Positions 1-8,259 of a DNA stretch of 23,436 bases are shown piece by piece. Position 1 is the first letter of the stretch. Every line of letters begins with the position of its first letter. Origin of the DNA: Methanobacteriota archaeon (GTDB lineage: Archaea; Thermoplasmatota; Poseidoniia; MGIII; CG-Epi1); assembly GCA_014240055.1 (NCBI GenBank), contig JAAZXP010000013.1:1-23436 (forward strand), read 5' to 3'. The position numbers and the translations under genes were made by a program. A model generated the notes under the pieces. That model was not told the origin of the DNA and ran no database searches. It saw nothing but the letters and a program-made list of their open reading frames with translations.

Positions 1-1328
1 AAGTAGCTAAAGCAGCAGGAGTACCTATGGTCTCTTACGCTTCAACTTCTCCAGCACTAACCACTGCAGATGATGGTGGATACTTATTCCGAGTTGTACC
101 AAGTGACGCTCAGCAAGGCGCAGCTCTTGCCGCTACTTATGGTGCTTCAGGATATGAAAGTCCAGCCCTATTGTCCATGACTAATGATTATGGAAGTGGC
201 TTTGCAGCAGCTTTCAAAGATAATTATGATGGTGATATTTGTGCAGAATCAACTTATGCTGATGACGCAACTGATTTTTCATCTATGGTTGAAACCGTAA
301 TTTCATCAGATTGTGACTCAGTTGTCATGATAACTTATGCAACTGATGGTGCAGCTATAGTTGAAGAATTAGCAACACAAGAATTTGATGGAATGATATT
401 CGGTGGAGATGGTATTGCAGATATTACTTTTGCAAACGAATTTTCAGATGCTAGTTCATTAGAAGGTCTTACTGTAACCAAGCCGGCTGCAGCAGCAGAC
501 TCACCACTAGGAATGTTATTCGATAGCATATATTATCCAACAGCAGAAGCAATGGGATATGAAGGTGGAATCTATACTAAAGAAGTGTTTGATGCAGTAG
601 CTATAATTGGTCTTGCTCAAGCAACAGCTTACAGAACTCCAATTACAACAGATGGTGTTGTGGATCAGCTAGGTGTAAACGTAGCTGGACCTGATGCACC
701 TCAACCTGGTGCATCTGGAGTACACGTTTTCGATGCTAATGGAGATGTTGGTGGATCTGGATTTGAAATATGTACTTTCTGGATAGATGAAGAAGATAAT
801 ACAATGGAATTGTATTGTCACAGTACTTGGAACCTTTTCGAAGGTCTTATGGATTATGGTATACCAACTATGGAAGACGATGAAGATGCATGTCCATTCA
901 CTAGTGATGCAGGACTTGCACTTTGTGAAGCTGCAGATGCAGATGAAGATCATCCTTGTGATGCAGAAACAGCAGCTGATGGTGAAGAGTGTGGAAAAAT
1001 TGTAAAGGAACTTTGTGATGAGAACGTTGACAGTGGTTGTGATTTCTTCTATAATGCAACAGTGGAAGAGTCCTTTGCTGCAATATGTGATGGTGGCGTT
1101 TTGTCTGCAGATGCAGCGGCAGAGGCCGGTGAATGGGATACTGGCTTCTGTAAGGGTTTACATTATACAGCACCAGTTGATCCAGTTGACCCAGTTGACC
1201 CAGTTGACCCAGTTGATAATGTCACCAAAGAAGATGTTGAAGAAGTAGTAGACGAAGTCCCAGGATTTGGTTTACTTTCTGCAGTAGCTGCTATTGGTGT
1301 AGTGTTACTTCTCCGCAGAAGACTCTAA
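1..1328 (+). CDS. Branched-chain amino acid ABC transporter substrate-binding protein (LivK-like), 5' truncated, with PGF-CTERM-like anchor
   Basis: Extracytoplasmic binding protein that would deliver branched-chain or related amino acids to the permease encoded next. The frame is open from base 3, and the residues before the first ATG (27) continue the family pattern (VAKAAGVPMVSYASTSPALT), so the gene starts before the window and lacks its signal peptide and first lobe start. Numbering from the ATG at 27: a type-I periplasmic-binding-protein fold to about residue 275; a Cys-rich segment at 281-380 with eight cysteines (289, 300, 311, 322, 330, 338, 354, 375); five PVD triplets at 383-397; an acidic spacer; then a tail with P412-G413-F414, a hydrophobic stretch and RRR at the C-terminus. 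That tail matches the PGF-CTERM architecture processed by archaeosortase, implying lipid anchoring outside the membrane. The Cys-rich insert is not part of normal LivK and its role is unknown. The binding-protein call is strong; the ligand is inferred from the livHMGF neighbours. Confidence 0.9.
   Translation, partial: VAKAAGVPMVSYASTSPALTTADDGGYLFRVVPSDAQQGAALAATYGASGYESPALLSMTNDYGSGFAAAFKDNYDGDICAESTYADDATDFSSMVETVISSDCDSVVMITYATDGAAIVEELATQEFDGMIFGGDGIADITFANEFSDASSLEGLTVTKPAAAADSPLGMLFDSIYYPTAEAMGYEGGIYTKEVFDAVAIIGLAQATAYRTPITTDGVVDQLGVNVAGPDAPQPGASGVHVFDANGDVGGSGFEICTFWIDEEDNTMELYCHSTWNLFEGLMDYGIPTMEDDEDACPFTSDAGLALCEAADADEDHPCDAETAADGEECGKIVKELCDENVDSGCDFFYNATVEESFAAICDGGVLSADAAAEAGEWDTGFCKGLHYTAPVDPVDPVDPVDPVDNVTKEDVEEVVDEVPGFGLLSAVAAIGVVLLLRRRL
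1173..1217 (+). repeat. Five tandem 9-bp units encoding Pro-Val-Asp
   Basis: Five consecutive copies of ccagttgac or ccagttgat, in frame, encode PVD x5 just before the membrane-anchor tail of the binding protein. Such low-complexity proline/acidic linkers commonly space a surface protein from its anchor. Near-identical units imply recent expansion by slippage, so copy number may vary between strains. Confidence 0.9.
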
Positions 1329-1363
1329 GTCAACTGTAAGAGAAAGAACTCATAAGCAAAAAA

Positions 1364-1385
1364 GGCAGCCTAAAACTGGGCTGCC
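1364..1385. terminator. Perfect 7-bp hairpin between the binding-protein and permease genes
   Basis: GGCAGCC at 1364-1370 and GGCTGCC at 1379-1385 form a GC-rich perfect stem with an 8-nt loop in an otherwise AT-rich spacer. An A-run precedes it and no T-run follows on the plus strand, so it is not a classical intrinsic terminator for the upstream gene. It could attenuate or stabilise the 3' end of the binding-protein mRNA, allowing more binding protein than permease. The structure is seen; the function is inferred. Confidence 0.45.
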
Positions 1386-1402
1386 CTAGTTCGCTAGAGA
1401 AT

Positions 1403-1411
1403 TCATATATT
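1403..1411 (+). promoter_or_regulatory. Candidate TATA box for the livHM fusion gene
   Basis: The sequence tcatatatt lies about 41 nt before the ATG at 1448, after the hairpin. With the usual TATA-to-start distance it would give a leader of about 15 nt. It suggests the permease and ATPase genes can be transcribed separately from the binding protein. Confidence 0.4.
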
Positions 1412-1447
1412 GCATACTCTAGTGGCAATTAGGTTAAGAGTAATAGA

Positions 1448-4400
1448 ATGAGTGGAAACAAAGTACCTGAGAGCCGTAGAGCCCCTTTACGGAGTGCATT
1501 GTCTCAATTTGATTCCATGCCCTTAGGTTTAGCATTCGCAATTATTTGTCTATTTGATTCAGCCTACGGTCTTCGCTACGAATCTGGTTTGTTTTCATTA
1601 TTGATTCATGGTGATCCTTTATGGATGGTTCAATTCTTTGAATTCATACTTTCCAGTATGTTTATCTTGAATTTTGCTTTAGGTAATCTAGATGGATACA
1701 AGAAGATAGGATTGGCTCTGTTATCTCCACTAATAATTATCTTAATTTTTATGTTTTGTGTAGACCAATTAATGATTGGTCAAGAATCTACAGCTTCTAC
1801 AAGCTTCAATCTGAGTTCAGTATTGGTTAGTGGATTTTATTGGGCCGCAGCATATCTTTCTATATCTGTTGGACTAACTTTAATATATAAAGTACAGAGG
1901 TTTGGTAATTTTGCACAAGCTGAAATGATGCTATTAGGTGCATATATTGGCTTTACAATGATGTGGAGTCCATTTTTCTACACCTTGGTTGGTGGAGAAA
2001 AGGTTCTAAACATTGATGTCGCTGCAGATGACATAATTACTTGGGATTTATTTTTCTGGGCTTGTGTATCTGGCTTTGTAATAACTGGATTTTTTGGAGT
2101 ATTGATTGATAAGTTAGTTTATAGCAGGTTTCGTAAAAAAAATGCAACTCCTCAAGTGATGATGATCGCTTCACTCGGTGTTGCGATGATTTTGCGCGGT
2201 CTTCTTTATCTTCGATACAACGCAAGTACGTATCTTTTTGTTCCTGATAAAGATTGGCGTATGAGTACCTCTAGATTTGAATTTTCAGAGGATGAGTCTC
2301 CTTTCTTATCTCTTGGACCTTTGGGAGAGATACGTTGGCCAGATTGGTTAAACCAGACAATGCGTCTTCGTTTTGGTACTAGGACTTCAGAGCAGAATAA
2401 CGATGATATGGATCAGACGGCCTGTACTGAATCTGGTAAAGAAGAGGGTTTTTCATCCAGTTGGGCCGATTCTGAAAATTTCATAGATGCAAATGCTAAT
2501 GGGCAATATGATCGAAGCGAATTTTTTACAGATTATAATGCAAATGGTCAATATGATGATGGTGAATATTTTGTAGATCGTAATTTTGACTTAGAATATA
2601 ATGGCAACGAAGATTTTACGGATAGTAATGGAAATGGATTTTGGGATGATGGAATTTGTACCGTAATTGAGTCTTTACCTTTCCGGGAAATGCAAGATTC
2701 TAGCTATTTCTTGCAATATACAAAGGCAGGATTGATAATTGGTGTCTTTGCATCAGTGGTTTTATTATTATTTTTACTTAATTTGTCTAGGCTGGGAAAG
2801 CAGATGCGAGCAGTTGCAGATAATCCTCATCTGGCAGCATCCTCAGGAATTAATGTTGAGAGGATACATGCAACTACTGCTTTCCTAGCTGCAGGAGTTT
2901 CTGGCTTTGGTGGGGTATTATTTGGCATGTACACTCGTGTGAATCCTGAAGTTGGATTGAGTATCCTTTTACCGGCCTTTGCAGTTATTGTGTTAGGGAC
3001 TTTAGGTTCTGTAAGAGGAGCTTTGATAGCTTCAGTAATAGTGGGCTTAGTTAGGGCCATATCTGAGACTGCTTTGTATGGTATAGGTCCAGCACTAGAT
3101 CGTCCTTCATATTCAGAGTTTGGTGAAGCAATGCCTTATATTTTTTTGATTGGAGTTTTGATGATTATGCCTAAAGGTTTGGGTAATGCTCTAGAAAATT
3201 GGGAAATTGAGCGGGCTCGTAATGGTAAGGGTTCAATCTTTAATTGGTTTAATCTGTTTGCTTTTATTTTCTATTTGGTATGTTGGAAAATAACTGGTGA
3301 TTGGTTTGCTGGAATAGCTTTAGTAGTTATCATATCGTTTGTTTATTTACTTCTAAAATCTATCACGTATAATGATTTTAAGGGGATAACCAATTTACCC
3401 GAAATACCTTACTTGAGTGTGCAATTTAGAGCATTTACAGATTCACAAAAGTTGGGTATTTTTGCAATTTCAATACTCCAAGTGGTACTAGTGAGTATAT
3501 TGGATATTCAAACATCAGGTTCAGGTATTTTCTACCTCATTATAGATTATATCTTTCTTATTTTGACCTTGATTGGTCTAATTTTAATTTATTCATCTGC
3601 AATTTCCTTAATTGATTATTTAAACAAAATCTTTAGTTCATCAGGGAATCTTACGTATCATCAAAGGAATGAGCTTTTAGTATCTGGTTTTTCTTTGATC
3701 GTAATATTCTATGGTGTCGATTACTTAGTTAATGGTTCAGGAACAATTTACTTGATTTTAGATCTTTTATTTTTAGCTTTGCAAGCTTCTGGAGTACTTC
3801 TTTTATTTTTTACAATCTATCTTTCTAAAACTGATTTATTTGTTGGCTTCAAAAATATAGATGAAAGACTTATTTCACAATCTGAAGCTGGTAAGTGGTC
3901 CTTGTTGTTTGGATGCTTGTTTGGAGTTGGTTTCATATTATTTATGGATCAAATTACTTCAGGCTCAGGAGTCTTGTATTATATGGTTGATTTACTTTAT
4001 TTGATATTATTAGTTATTGCTATCTTCTTAACTATATTAGTTTTATTTAGGACCAAATCAGAGATTATACATCGCTTTAATCCACTATTTGTATTTTCAG
4101 CCTTACTATTATTAAAATATGAATCTTTGATTGAACCTAGTTCTGTGAGGGACACTGACTCCACGCTCTATGTAACGGAATTAGCCTATCTTTTATTGGT
4201 CTTATCTTTTAATGATATTTTTCGTCTATTCTTTAAATTAATAGAACCATTAAATGAGATATATGGTTTAGGAATTAGAAAATTAGGTAATGAGTTCAAT
4301 ATTTCACTTCTTATTTTTAGTATATTTTTACTAATATTTAAGATTTGGATTCTTGGCCTTGTCTTAATTGCTTATTCATCTAATTCTTTAATGTCTTCAA

Positions 4401-5779
4401 TTACTGAATTTAAAAATAACCAATTTAGTGCCTTATCTGGTAATGATTCATCACTAGTTGAGTTTACACGTAAGCACTTCCCTTATGGTAGAGAAAGTGT
4501 AAAAGGATCTTGGTTATTATTTGGTATACTTCTAATTATTCTAATTTTTATTTCATGGTGGTTACCTAGCATAACTAGTTTTACTAAGTCTATGCAAATT
4601 TCTAGGATAATTATTTTGGTTTGTATATTCTCAATTTTGTCATTTTCATTAAATTTACACACCGGAATAACAGGAATGACAAATTTCGGAGTTATTTTCT
4701 TTGCAGGTATTGGTGCTATAACATTAGGACTTCTGACTATTGATAAAGAGATATGTAATGCAACAACCGGAGTATGTTTTGAGAGTGGAGGGTATGGTTG
4801 GGCACCTTGGGCCGGACTCATAGCTGCAATATTAGTTGCAGGAGTTGCAGGATGGCTTCTTGCCTATCCTACTGCCGATCTTCGCATGGACTATTTTGCA
4901 ATAGTTACAATTTCGTTGGGTGAGATTGTAAGAATTTCAATGAAGGCTGAACCACTGCTTAGAGCAGGTACTGGAACATCTGCAATTGGAATAACACAAT
5001 ATGCACTTCCATTTGAGGAATGGTGGGTGTCTTCTATGGACGATTCAGTAGGTAGATGGTTAAATTTAGAGAACCAAGACGGTATTATTCAAGCAGCTCC
5101 CTATTCAGTTTTACTTGCCACAATTGCAGTTATTTCATTTATTTTTGTTTGGATGTTATTAGAAAAAATATTGTCTTCTCCTTGGGGCCGTATATTACGA
5201 GCTATTAGGGAGGATGAAGAAGTGACAATGCATCATGGGCACAATGTATTCAGACATAAGGCCATGAGCTTGGCGTTAGGCGGTGCTATAGCTGGCTTTG
5301 GTGGCGCCTTATGGGCTTGGTTGAACATGAGTATACTAGATGATTTTATTAATCCTGTAAAATCGACCTTCTTAATTTGGGCTGCATTTGTAGTCGGGGG
5401 CCGTGGAAATAATCGTGGAATGATTATCGGCGCGTACATTATTGTATTAACTGAATTTGTATTTAATTTATTGGTTGTTGCTAGAGGAGATGTGGATAGT
5501 CAATTCCATGAAGGCGTTTCAGGAATAGATGAATTTTTCGCTTGGTTACTTATAGATGTTATTGGATATTTTAACAGTGATTTGTCAATTATAGAACCCT
5601 TTGGTTCTGTGAATCCAGAAGTTATAGAAATAAATCTAGTTTATCTTAAATTAGTTTTGATTGGATTAGTGATATTGGTTAGTTTGTTATTCTCCTCGAA
5701 AGGATTAATTCCTGAAGTTCCTAAAAGGCCAGATAATCCAGTAAGTCAGCTATGGTTGAACTTGAACAGGAAGGTGTAA
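1448..5779 (+). CDS. Fused LivH-LivM branched-chain amino acid ABC permease with calcium-loop insertion and repeat-rich membrane linker
   Basis: Both membrane subunits of a LIV-type importer lie in one 1443-residue chain. Residues 1-125 are extra hydrophobic segments. LivH spans about 130-580, with the cytoplasmic ATPase-contact loop at 448-465 (LGKQMRAVADNP) and typical GFGG and MIMPKGL motifs. LivM spans about 1020-1420, with its contact loop at 1240-1256 (SSPWGRILRAIREDEE) and GGAIAGFGGALWAW. LivH is interrupted at about 258-426 by a hydrophilic insert holding four exact 15-residue acidic repeats (345-402), flanked by C326 and C404; the following helix leads into the cytoplasmic contact loop, so the insert should face outside. 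About 430 residues join LivH to LivM, including three 72-76-residue membrane repeats centred on SGSG/NGSG at 690, 762 and 838, with a decayed fourth near 904. LivH and LivM are normally separate proteins of roughly 300-425 residues. ATP-binding partners follow directly, supporting function. Confidence 0.9.
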   Translation: MSGNKVPESRRAPLRSALSQFDSMPLGLAFAIICLFDSAYGLRYESGLFSLLIHGDPLWMVQFFEFILSSMFILNFALGNLDGYKKIGLALLSPLIIILIFMFCVDQLMIGQESTASTSFNLSSVLVSGFYWAAAYLSISVGLTLIYKVQRFGNFAQAEMMLLGAYIGFTMMWSPFFYTLVGGEKVLNIDVAADDIITWDLFFWACVSGFVITGFFGVLIDKLVYSRFRKKNATPQVMMIASLGVAMILRGLLYLRYNASTYLFVPDKDWRMSTSRFEFSEDESPFLSLGPLGEIRWPDWLNQTMRLRFGTRTSEQNNDDMDQTACTESGKEEGFSSSWADSENFIDANANGQYDRSEFFTDYNANGQYDDGEYFVDRNFDLEYNGNEDFTDSNGNGFWDDGICTVIESLPFREMQDSSYFLQYTKAGLIIGVFASVVLLLFLLNLSRLGKQMRAVADNPHLAASSGINVERIHATTAFLAAGVSGFGGVLFGMYTRVNPEVGLSILLPAFAVIVLGTLGSVRGALIASVIVGLVRAISETALYGIGPALDRPSYSEFGEAMPYIFLIGVLMIMPKGLGNALENWEIERARNGKGSIFNWFNLFAFIFYLVCWKITGDWFAGIALVVIISFVYLLLKSITYNDFKGITNLPEIPYLSVQFRAFTDSQKLGIFAISILQVVLVSILDIQTSGSGIFYLIIDYIFLILTLIGLILIYSSAISLIDYLNKIFSSSGNLTYHQRNELLVSGFSLIVIFYGVDYLVNGSGTIYLILDLLFLALQASGVLLLFFTIYLSKTDLFVGFKNIDERLISQSEAGKWSLLFGCLFGVGFILFMDQITSGSGVLYYMVDLLYLILLVIAIFLTILVLFRTKSEIIHRFNPLFVFSALLLLKYESLIEPSSVRDTDSTLYVTELAYLLLVLSFNDIFRLFFKLIEPLNEIYGLGIRKLGNEFNISLLIFSIFLLIFKIWILGLVLIAYSSNSLMSSITEFKNNQFSALSGNDSSLVEFTRKHFPYGRESVKGSWLLFGILLIILIFISWWLPSITSFTKSMQISRIIILVCIFSILSFSLNLHTGITGMTNFGVIFFAGIGAITLGLLTIDKEICNATTGVCFESGGYGWAPWAGLIAAILVAGVAGWLLAYPTADLRMDYFAIVTISLGEIVRISMKAEPLLRAGTGTSAIGITQYALPFEEWWVSSMDDSVGRWLNLENQDGIIQAAPYSVLLATIAVISFIFVWMLLEKILSSPWGRILRAIREDEEVTMHHGHNVFRHKAMSLALGGAIAGFGGALWAWLNMSILDDFINPVKSTFLIWAAFVVGGRGNNRGMIIGAYIIVLTEFVFNLLVVARGDVDSQFHEGVSGIDEFFAWLLIDVIGYFNSDLSIIEPFGSVNPEVIEINLVYLKLVLIGLVILVSLLFSSKGLIPEVPKRPDNPVSQLWLNLNRKV
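2480..2653 (+). repeat. Four tandem 15-codon repeats encoding calcium-loop-like DxNxNGxYDxGExF motifs
   Basis: Within the LivH part, residues 345-402 repeat with exact 15-residue spacing: aspartates 347, 362, 377 and 392 each begin a D-x-N-x-N-G-type loop (the third copy is degenerate). The pattern resembles dockerin/EF-hand-like calcium loops. The DNA copies have diverged, so the array is not a very recent duplication. Calcium binding is inferred from the motif only. Confidence 0.75.
3428..4237 (+). repeat. Three to four tandem membrane-helix repeats with a GSG-turn motif in the LivH-LivM linker
   Basis: Residues about 661-930 of the fusion permease contain a repeated unit: a hydrophobic helix, an Asp-containing turn, (S/N)GSG, then a helix with the pattern Y-(L/Y)-(I/M)-x-D-x-(I/L)-(F/Y)-L. 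Copies are centred at residues 690 (SGSGIFYLIIDYIFL), 762 (NGSGTIYLILDLLFL) and 838 (SGSGVLYYMVDLLYL), with a decayed one near 904 (DSTLYVTELAYLLL). I do not recognise this module from any ABC permease. Confidence 0.7.
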
Positions 5780-5783
5780 TCTA

Positions 5784-6548
5784 ATGACCTCAGTCTTAAA
5801 AGTTAGTAACATGACTAAAGATTTTGGAGGATTACGTGCGATTGATAATGTGTCTTTCAAAGTGAATAAAGGTGAATTTGTTGGATTAATTGGACCTAAT
5901 GGTTGTGGTAAAACTACAACTTTCAATTGTATTTCAGGTCTCCTTGATGCTACCAAGGGCGAAGTTGAGATTTTCGGTGAAGAAGCAACAAATTTGCGTC
6001 CGGATCAGATACAAAAATTAGGTTTAACACGTACTTTTCAGCACACACTTCTTTGGAGAGAGATGACGGCTATTGAGAATCTTCTTATACCTCCTAGAAA
6101 TCAATTTGGTACAAATCCTATAGAGGCATTGTTTACTTATTTCAGGAAAAATGAAGAAGAAGAAAGACTCGCTAAGGCTTACGAAACTTTAGAGTCTCTG
6201 GAAATTACTCACATGGCTCATAACCTTACTAGTGAGTTGTCTGGTGGACAAAGTAAATTAGTTGACATTGGTCGAGCTTTGATGGGAGAACCTGAACTCT
6301 TATTATTGGATGAACCTGTAGCTGGGGTTGCGGGGCCTTTGGCTGAAAAGATTTTTAATAATTTACGTGATATTGTTTCTCAGACCAATATTTCCATTCT
6401 TGTTATTGAGCATAATATGGACTTTATTCTTAGGGCTGGAGTTGATAGGATAATAGTCATGGATCAAGGTAAAGTTTTGATGGAAGGAACTCCTGATGAA
6501 GTTAAAGATAGTAAAGAAGTAATTGAAGCATATCTGGGTGGCCATTAA
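5784..6548 (+). CDS. livG: Branched-chain amino acid ABC transporter ATP-binding protein LivG
   Basis: A 254-residue cytoplasmic ATPase, one of two nucleotide-binding subunits powering the importer. Walker A is G37-PNGCGKTT, the Q-loop Gln is at 86, the signature LSGGQ at 152-156, Walker B LLLLDEP at 172-178, and the switch His at 210. The longer region between Q-loop and signature (about 100-150) is typical of LivG rather than LivF. The D-loop region reads VAGVAGPL where many LivG proteins have AGVNP. A GGAAGGTG-type ribosome site in the end of the permease gene sits about 8 nt before this ATG, 4 nt after the permease stop, so the genes are cotranscribed. Confidence 0.93.
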   Translation: MTSVLKVSNMTKDFGGLRAIDNVSFKVNKGEFVGLIGPNGCGKTTTFNCISGLLDATKGEVEIFGEEATNLRPDQIQKLGLTRTFQHTLLWREMTAIENLLIPPRNQFGTNPIEALFTYFRKNEEEERLAKAYETLESLEITHMAHNLTSELSGGQSKLVDIGRALMGEPELLLLDEPVAGVAGPLAEKIFNNLRDIVSQTNISILVIEHNMDFILRAGVDRIIVMDQGKVLMEGTPDEVKDSKEVIEAYLGGH

Positions 6549-7267
6549 TGAGTAAAATATTGGAAGTTACTGGGCTCGAGGGTGGTTATGGTAAGGTTCA
6601 AATTATGAATAATGTTGATCTTTACGTAGATCAGGGTGAATTTGTTACCGTAATTGGACCTAACGGTTGTGGAAAATCTACTTTCATAAAGCTAATTTTT
6701 GGTATTGCTACTTACTATAAAGGGAGTGTGAAGCATAAAGGTGAAGAAGTCTCTGGATGGCGTACAGATTCTCTAGTTAATCGAGGTATAGCTTATGTTC
6801 CTCAAGTGGACAATGTATTTCCAAGTCTTTCAGTTAAAGAAAATCTGGAAATGGGTGGGATTAATCTCTCAGTTCCAATACTTGAAGAGCGTATCAGTCG
6901 CTCTTTAGACATGTTTGAAGATTTGAAGCCTAGGATGAATGATGTTGCCGCTTCTTTATCTGGAGGTCAAAGACAAATGCTTGCCATAAGTCGAGCTTTG
7001 ATAGGAGATCCCGATTTTCTTTTGTTGGATGAACCTACAGCAGCATTGAGCCCTCTCTATCAGCAACAAATTATTGAAAGAATTGATGCTCTACGTTCTA
7101 AGGGAATCACAGTCTTAATAGTAGAACAAAATGCTCGCCTTTCTCTAGCTCGTTCTGACAGAGGATATATTTTTGCTAATGGACAAGTAGTTCATACCGA
7201 TAAAGCAAGTAAAATTCTTGTGGATCCTCACATAAATGAGTACTTTTTGGGAACTAAAAAAGATTAA
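6548..7267 (+). CDS. livF: Branched-chain amino acid ABC transporter ATP-binding protein LivF
   Basis: The second nucleotide-binding subunit, 239 residues. Walker A is G37-PNGCGKST, Q-loop Gln 86, signature LSGGQ at 137-141, Walker B FLLLDEP at 157-163. The switch position is Gln 194 within VEQNA instead of His; this substitution is normal for LivF and separates it from LivG. The start ATG shares one base with the stop of livG (TAATG), so translation is probably coupled and the two ATPases made in equal amounts. It completes the K-HM-G-F order of the LIV importer. Confidence 0.93.
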   Translation: MSKILEVTGLEGGYGKVQIMNNVDLYVDQGEFVTVIGPNGCGKSTFIKLIFGIATYYKGSVKHKGEEVSGWRTDSLVNRGIAYVPQVDNVFPSLSVKENLEMGGINLSVPILEERISRSLDMFEDLKPRMNDVAASLSGGQRQMLAISRALIGDPDFLLLDEPTAALSPLYQQQIIERIDALRSKGITVLIVEQNARLSLARSDRGYIFANGQVVHTDKASKILVDPHINEYFLGTKKD

Positions 7268-7272
7268 TAATT

Positions 7273-8208
7273 ATGCTTGATTTTAGTACACGTAAACTTG
7301 CAACTACAAATTTATTGATGCTAACTGTCGCAGTTCTCTGGGGATTGGCATGGCCCGTGGGTCGAATCCTTGCTACGGATTTACTAGATTTTCCTTTTAC
7401 AGTAATGTTTTTAAGATATACATTTGCAGTTCCAATTCTTTTTGCTTGGATGTGGATTAAGGAAGGCAATATAGTACCTAAAGCTGCAGATAGTCGAGTC
7501 TTGTTCGTCATGGCCTTCACTTCGGTTTTTCTGTACCAAATAGGATACATGTATGGTATGCAAAGAACTGCTGCTTCAGATGCTTCTTTAGTAATTGGAT
7601 TTAATCCAATTTTTGTAGCCATATTATCATTTTTTGTATTATCTCATAAATTAACGAGTAAGAGTATTTCAGGAATGGCTCTTAGTTTTACTGGGATTTT
7701 GCTCATATTTCTTGCATCGCCTAATATTGATATTCCACTTAAAGAGCGTTTGATTGGAAACAGTTTGATTATGTTTGGAGCTTTTGCATATGCTATTTAC
7801 ATAATAGTTGTGCGGATATACGTTCTCAAATCAAAGGGTGGACAATTGAGTTCTTTGTCATTAATTGCTTGGGTTTCTTTGATTGGTTGGACTCTTTTTA
7901 TTCCTTTTACTTTACTCGAATCACCTTGGGAGCGTTCTTGGAGTAATGAAGAATGGCTTTTAATCGGATATCTTGGTATTCTTTCAACAGCCCTTTCATA
8001 CGTATTTTTTGCAATTGGTATAGAAGTCATAGGTGCAAATAGGGCTTCCAGTTTTGTTAATGTAGTTCCAATCTTTGGGATTTTATCTAGTTGGTTATGG
8101 ATAAATGAAGAATTAGGTTGGATACAATTAGTTAGTTTTGGATTGATATATTTTGGAGTTAGAATGGTTAATACACAAGATCCCGAAGGTACTACAGAAA
8201 AAGATTAA
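7273..8208 (+). CDS. EamA/DMT-family transporter (probable metabolite or amino acid exporter)
   Basis: A 311-residue membrane protein with about ten hydrophobic segments in two similar halves, as in the drug/metabolite transporter superfamily. The first half opens with AVLWGLAWPVGR, the usual EamA N-terminal pattern, and contains MGMQRTAASDASLV-type sequence; the second half has the matching AIGIEVIGANRASSFVNVVPIFG. Substrates of this family vary (amino acids, nucleosides, cofactors) and cannot be read from sequence. It starts 5 nt after livF, so it is probably the last gene of the LIV operon; a role in balancing amino acid pools is only an inference. The next gene has its own promoter and operator. 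Confidence 0.85.
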   Translation: MLDFSTRKLATTNLLMLTVAVLWGLAWPVGRILATDLLDFPFTVMFLRYTFAVPILFAWMWIKEGNIVPKAADSRVLFVMAFTSVFLYQIGYMYGMQRTAASDASLVIGFNPIFVAILSFFVLSHKLTSKSISGMALSFTGILLIFLASPNIDIPLKERLIGNSLIMFGAFAYAIYIIVVRIYVLKSKGGQLSSLSLIAWVSLIGWTLFIPFTLLESPWERSWSNEEWLLIGYLGILSTALSYVFFAIGIEVIGANRASSFVNVVPIFGILSSWLWINEELGWIQLVSFGLIYFGVRMVNTQDPEGTTEKD

Positions 8209-8212
8209 TAGT

Positions 8213-8228
8213 TTTAGCCAAGGCTAAA
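8213..8228. promoter_or_regulatory. 16-bp palindrome TTTAGCC-AA-GGCTAAA, candidate DtxR/MntR-type operator
   Basis: Two perfect 7-bp arms separated by AA lie directly upstream of the TATA box of the metalloregulator gene. The form resembles DtxR/IdeR/MntR-family operators, AT-rich at the ends with TTTAGG- or TTAGG-type half-sites. Its position over the expected TFB-recognition element would let a bound repressor block preinitiation. The palindrome is seen; autoregulation is inferred. Confidence 0.6.
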
Positions 8229-8230
8229 CT

Positions 8231-8238
8231 TTATATTA
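8231..8238 (+). promoter_or_regulatory. TATA box for the metalloregulator gene (leaderless)
   Basis: The sequence ttatatta-like tttatatt at 8231-8238 is centred 25-26 nt before the ATG at 8260. This is the archaeal TATA-to-start distance, so transcription should begin at or next to the start codon. Confidence 0.6.
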
Positions 8239-8259
8239 GCTCACACTAAATATATTTTT

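Noticed and set aside
1173..1217. Short tandem repeats as a CRISPR array
   Set aside because: Units are 9 bp without spacers and encode an in-frame PVD linker.
1015..1248. Plus-strand open frame with Thr-Gln-Leu repeats
   Set aside because: It is an out-of-frame reading of the PVD repeat and Cys-rich part of the binding protein; the binding protein has clear family sequence.
8213..8228. Palindrome as a terminator for the EamA gene
   Set aside because: No following T-run, and it sits against a TATA box of a metalloregulator gene; an operator explains it better, although a dual role is possible.
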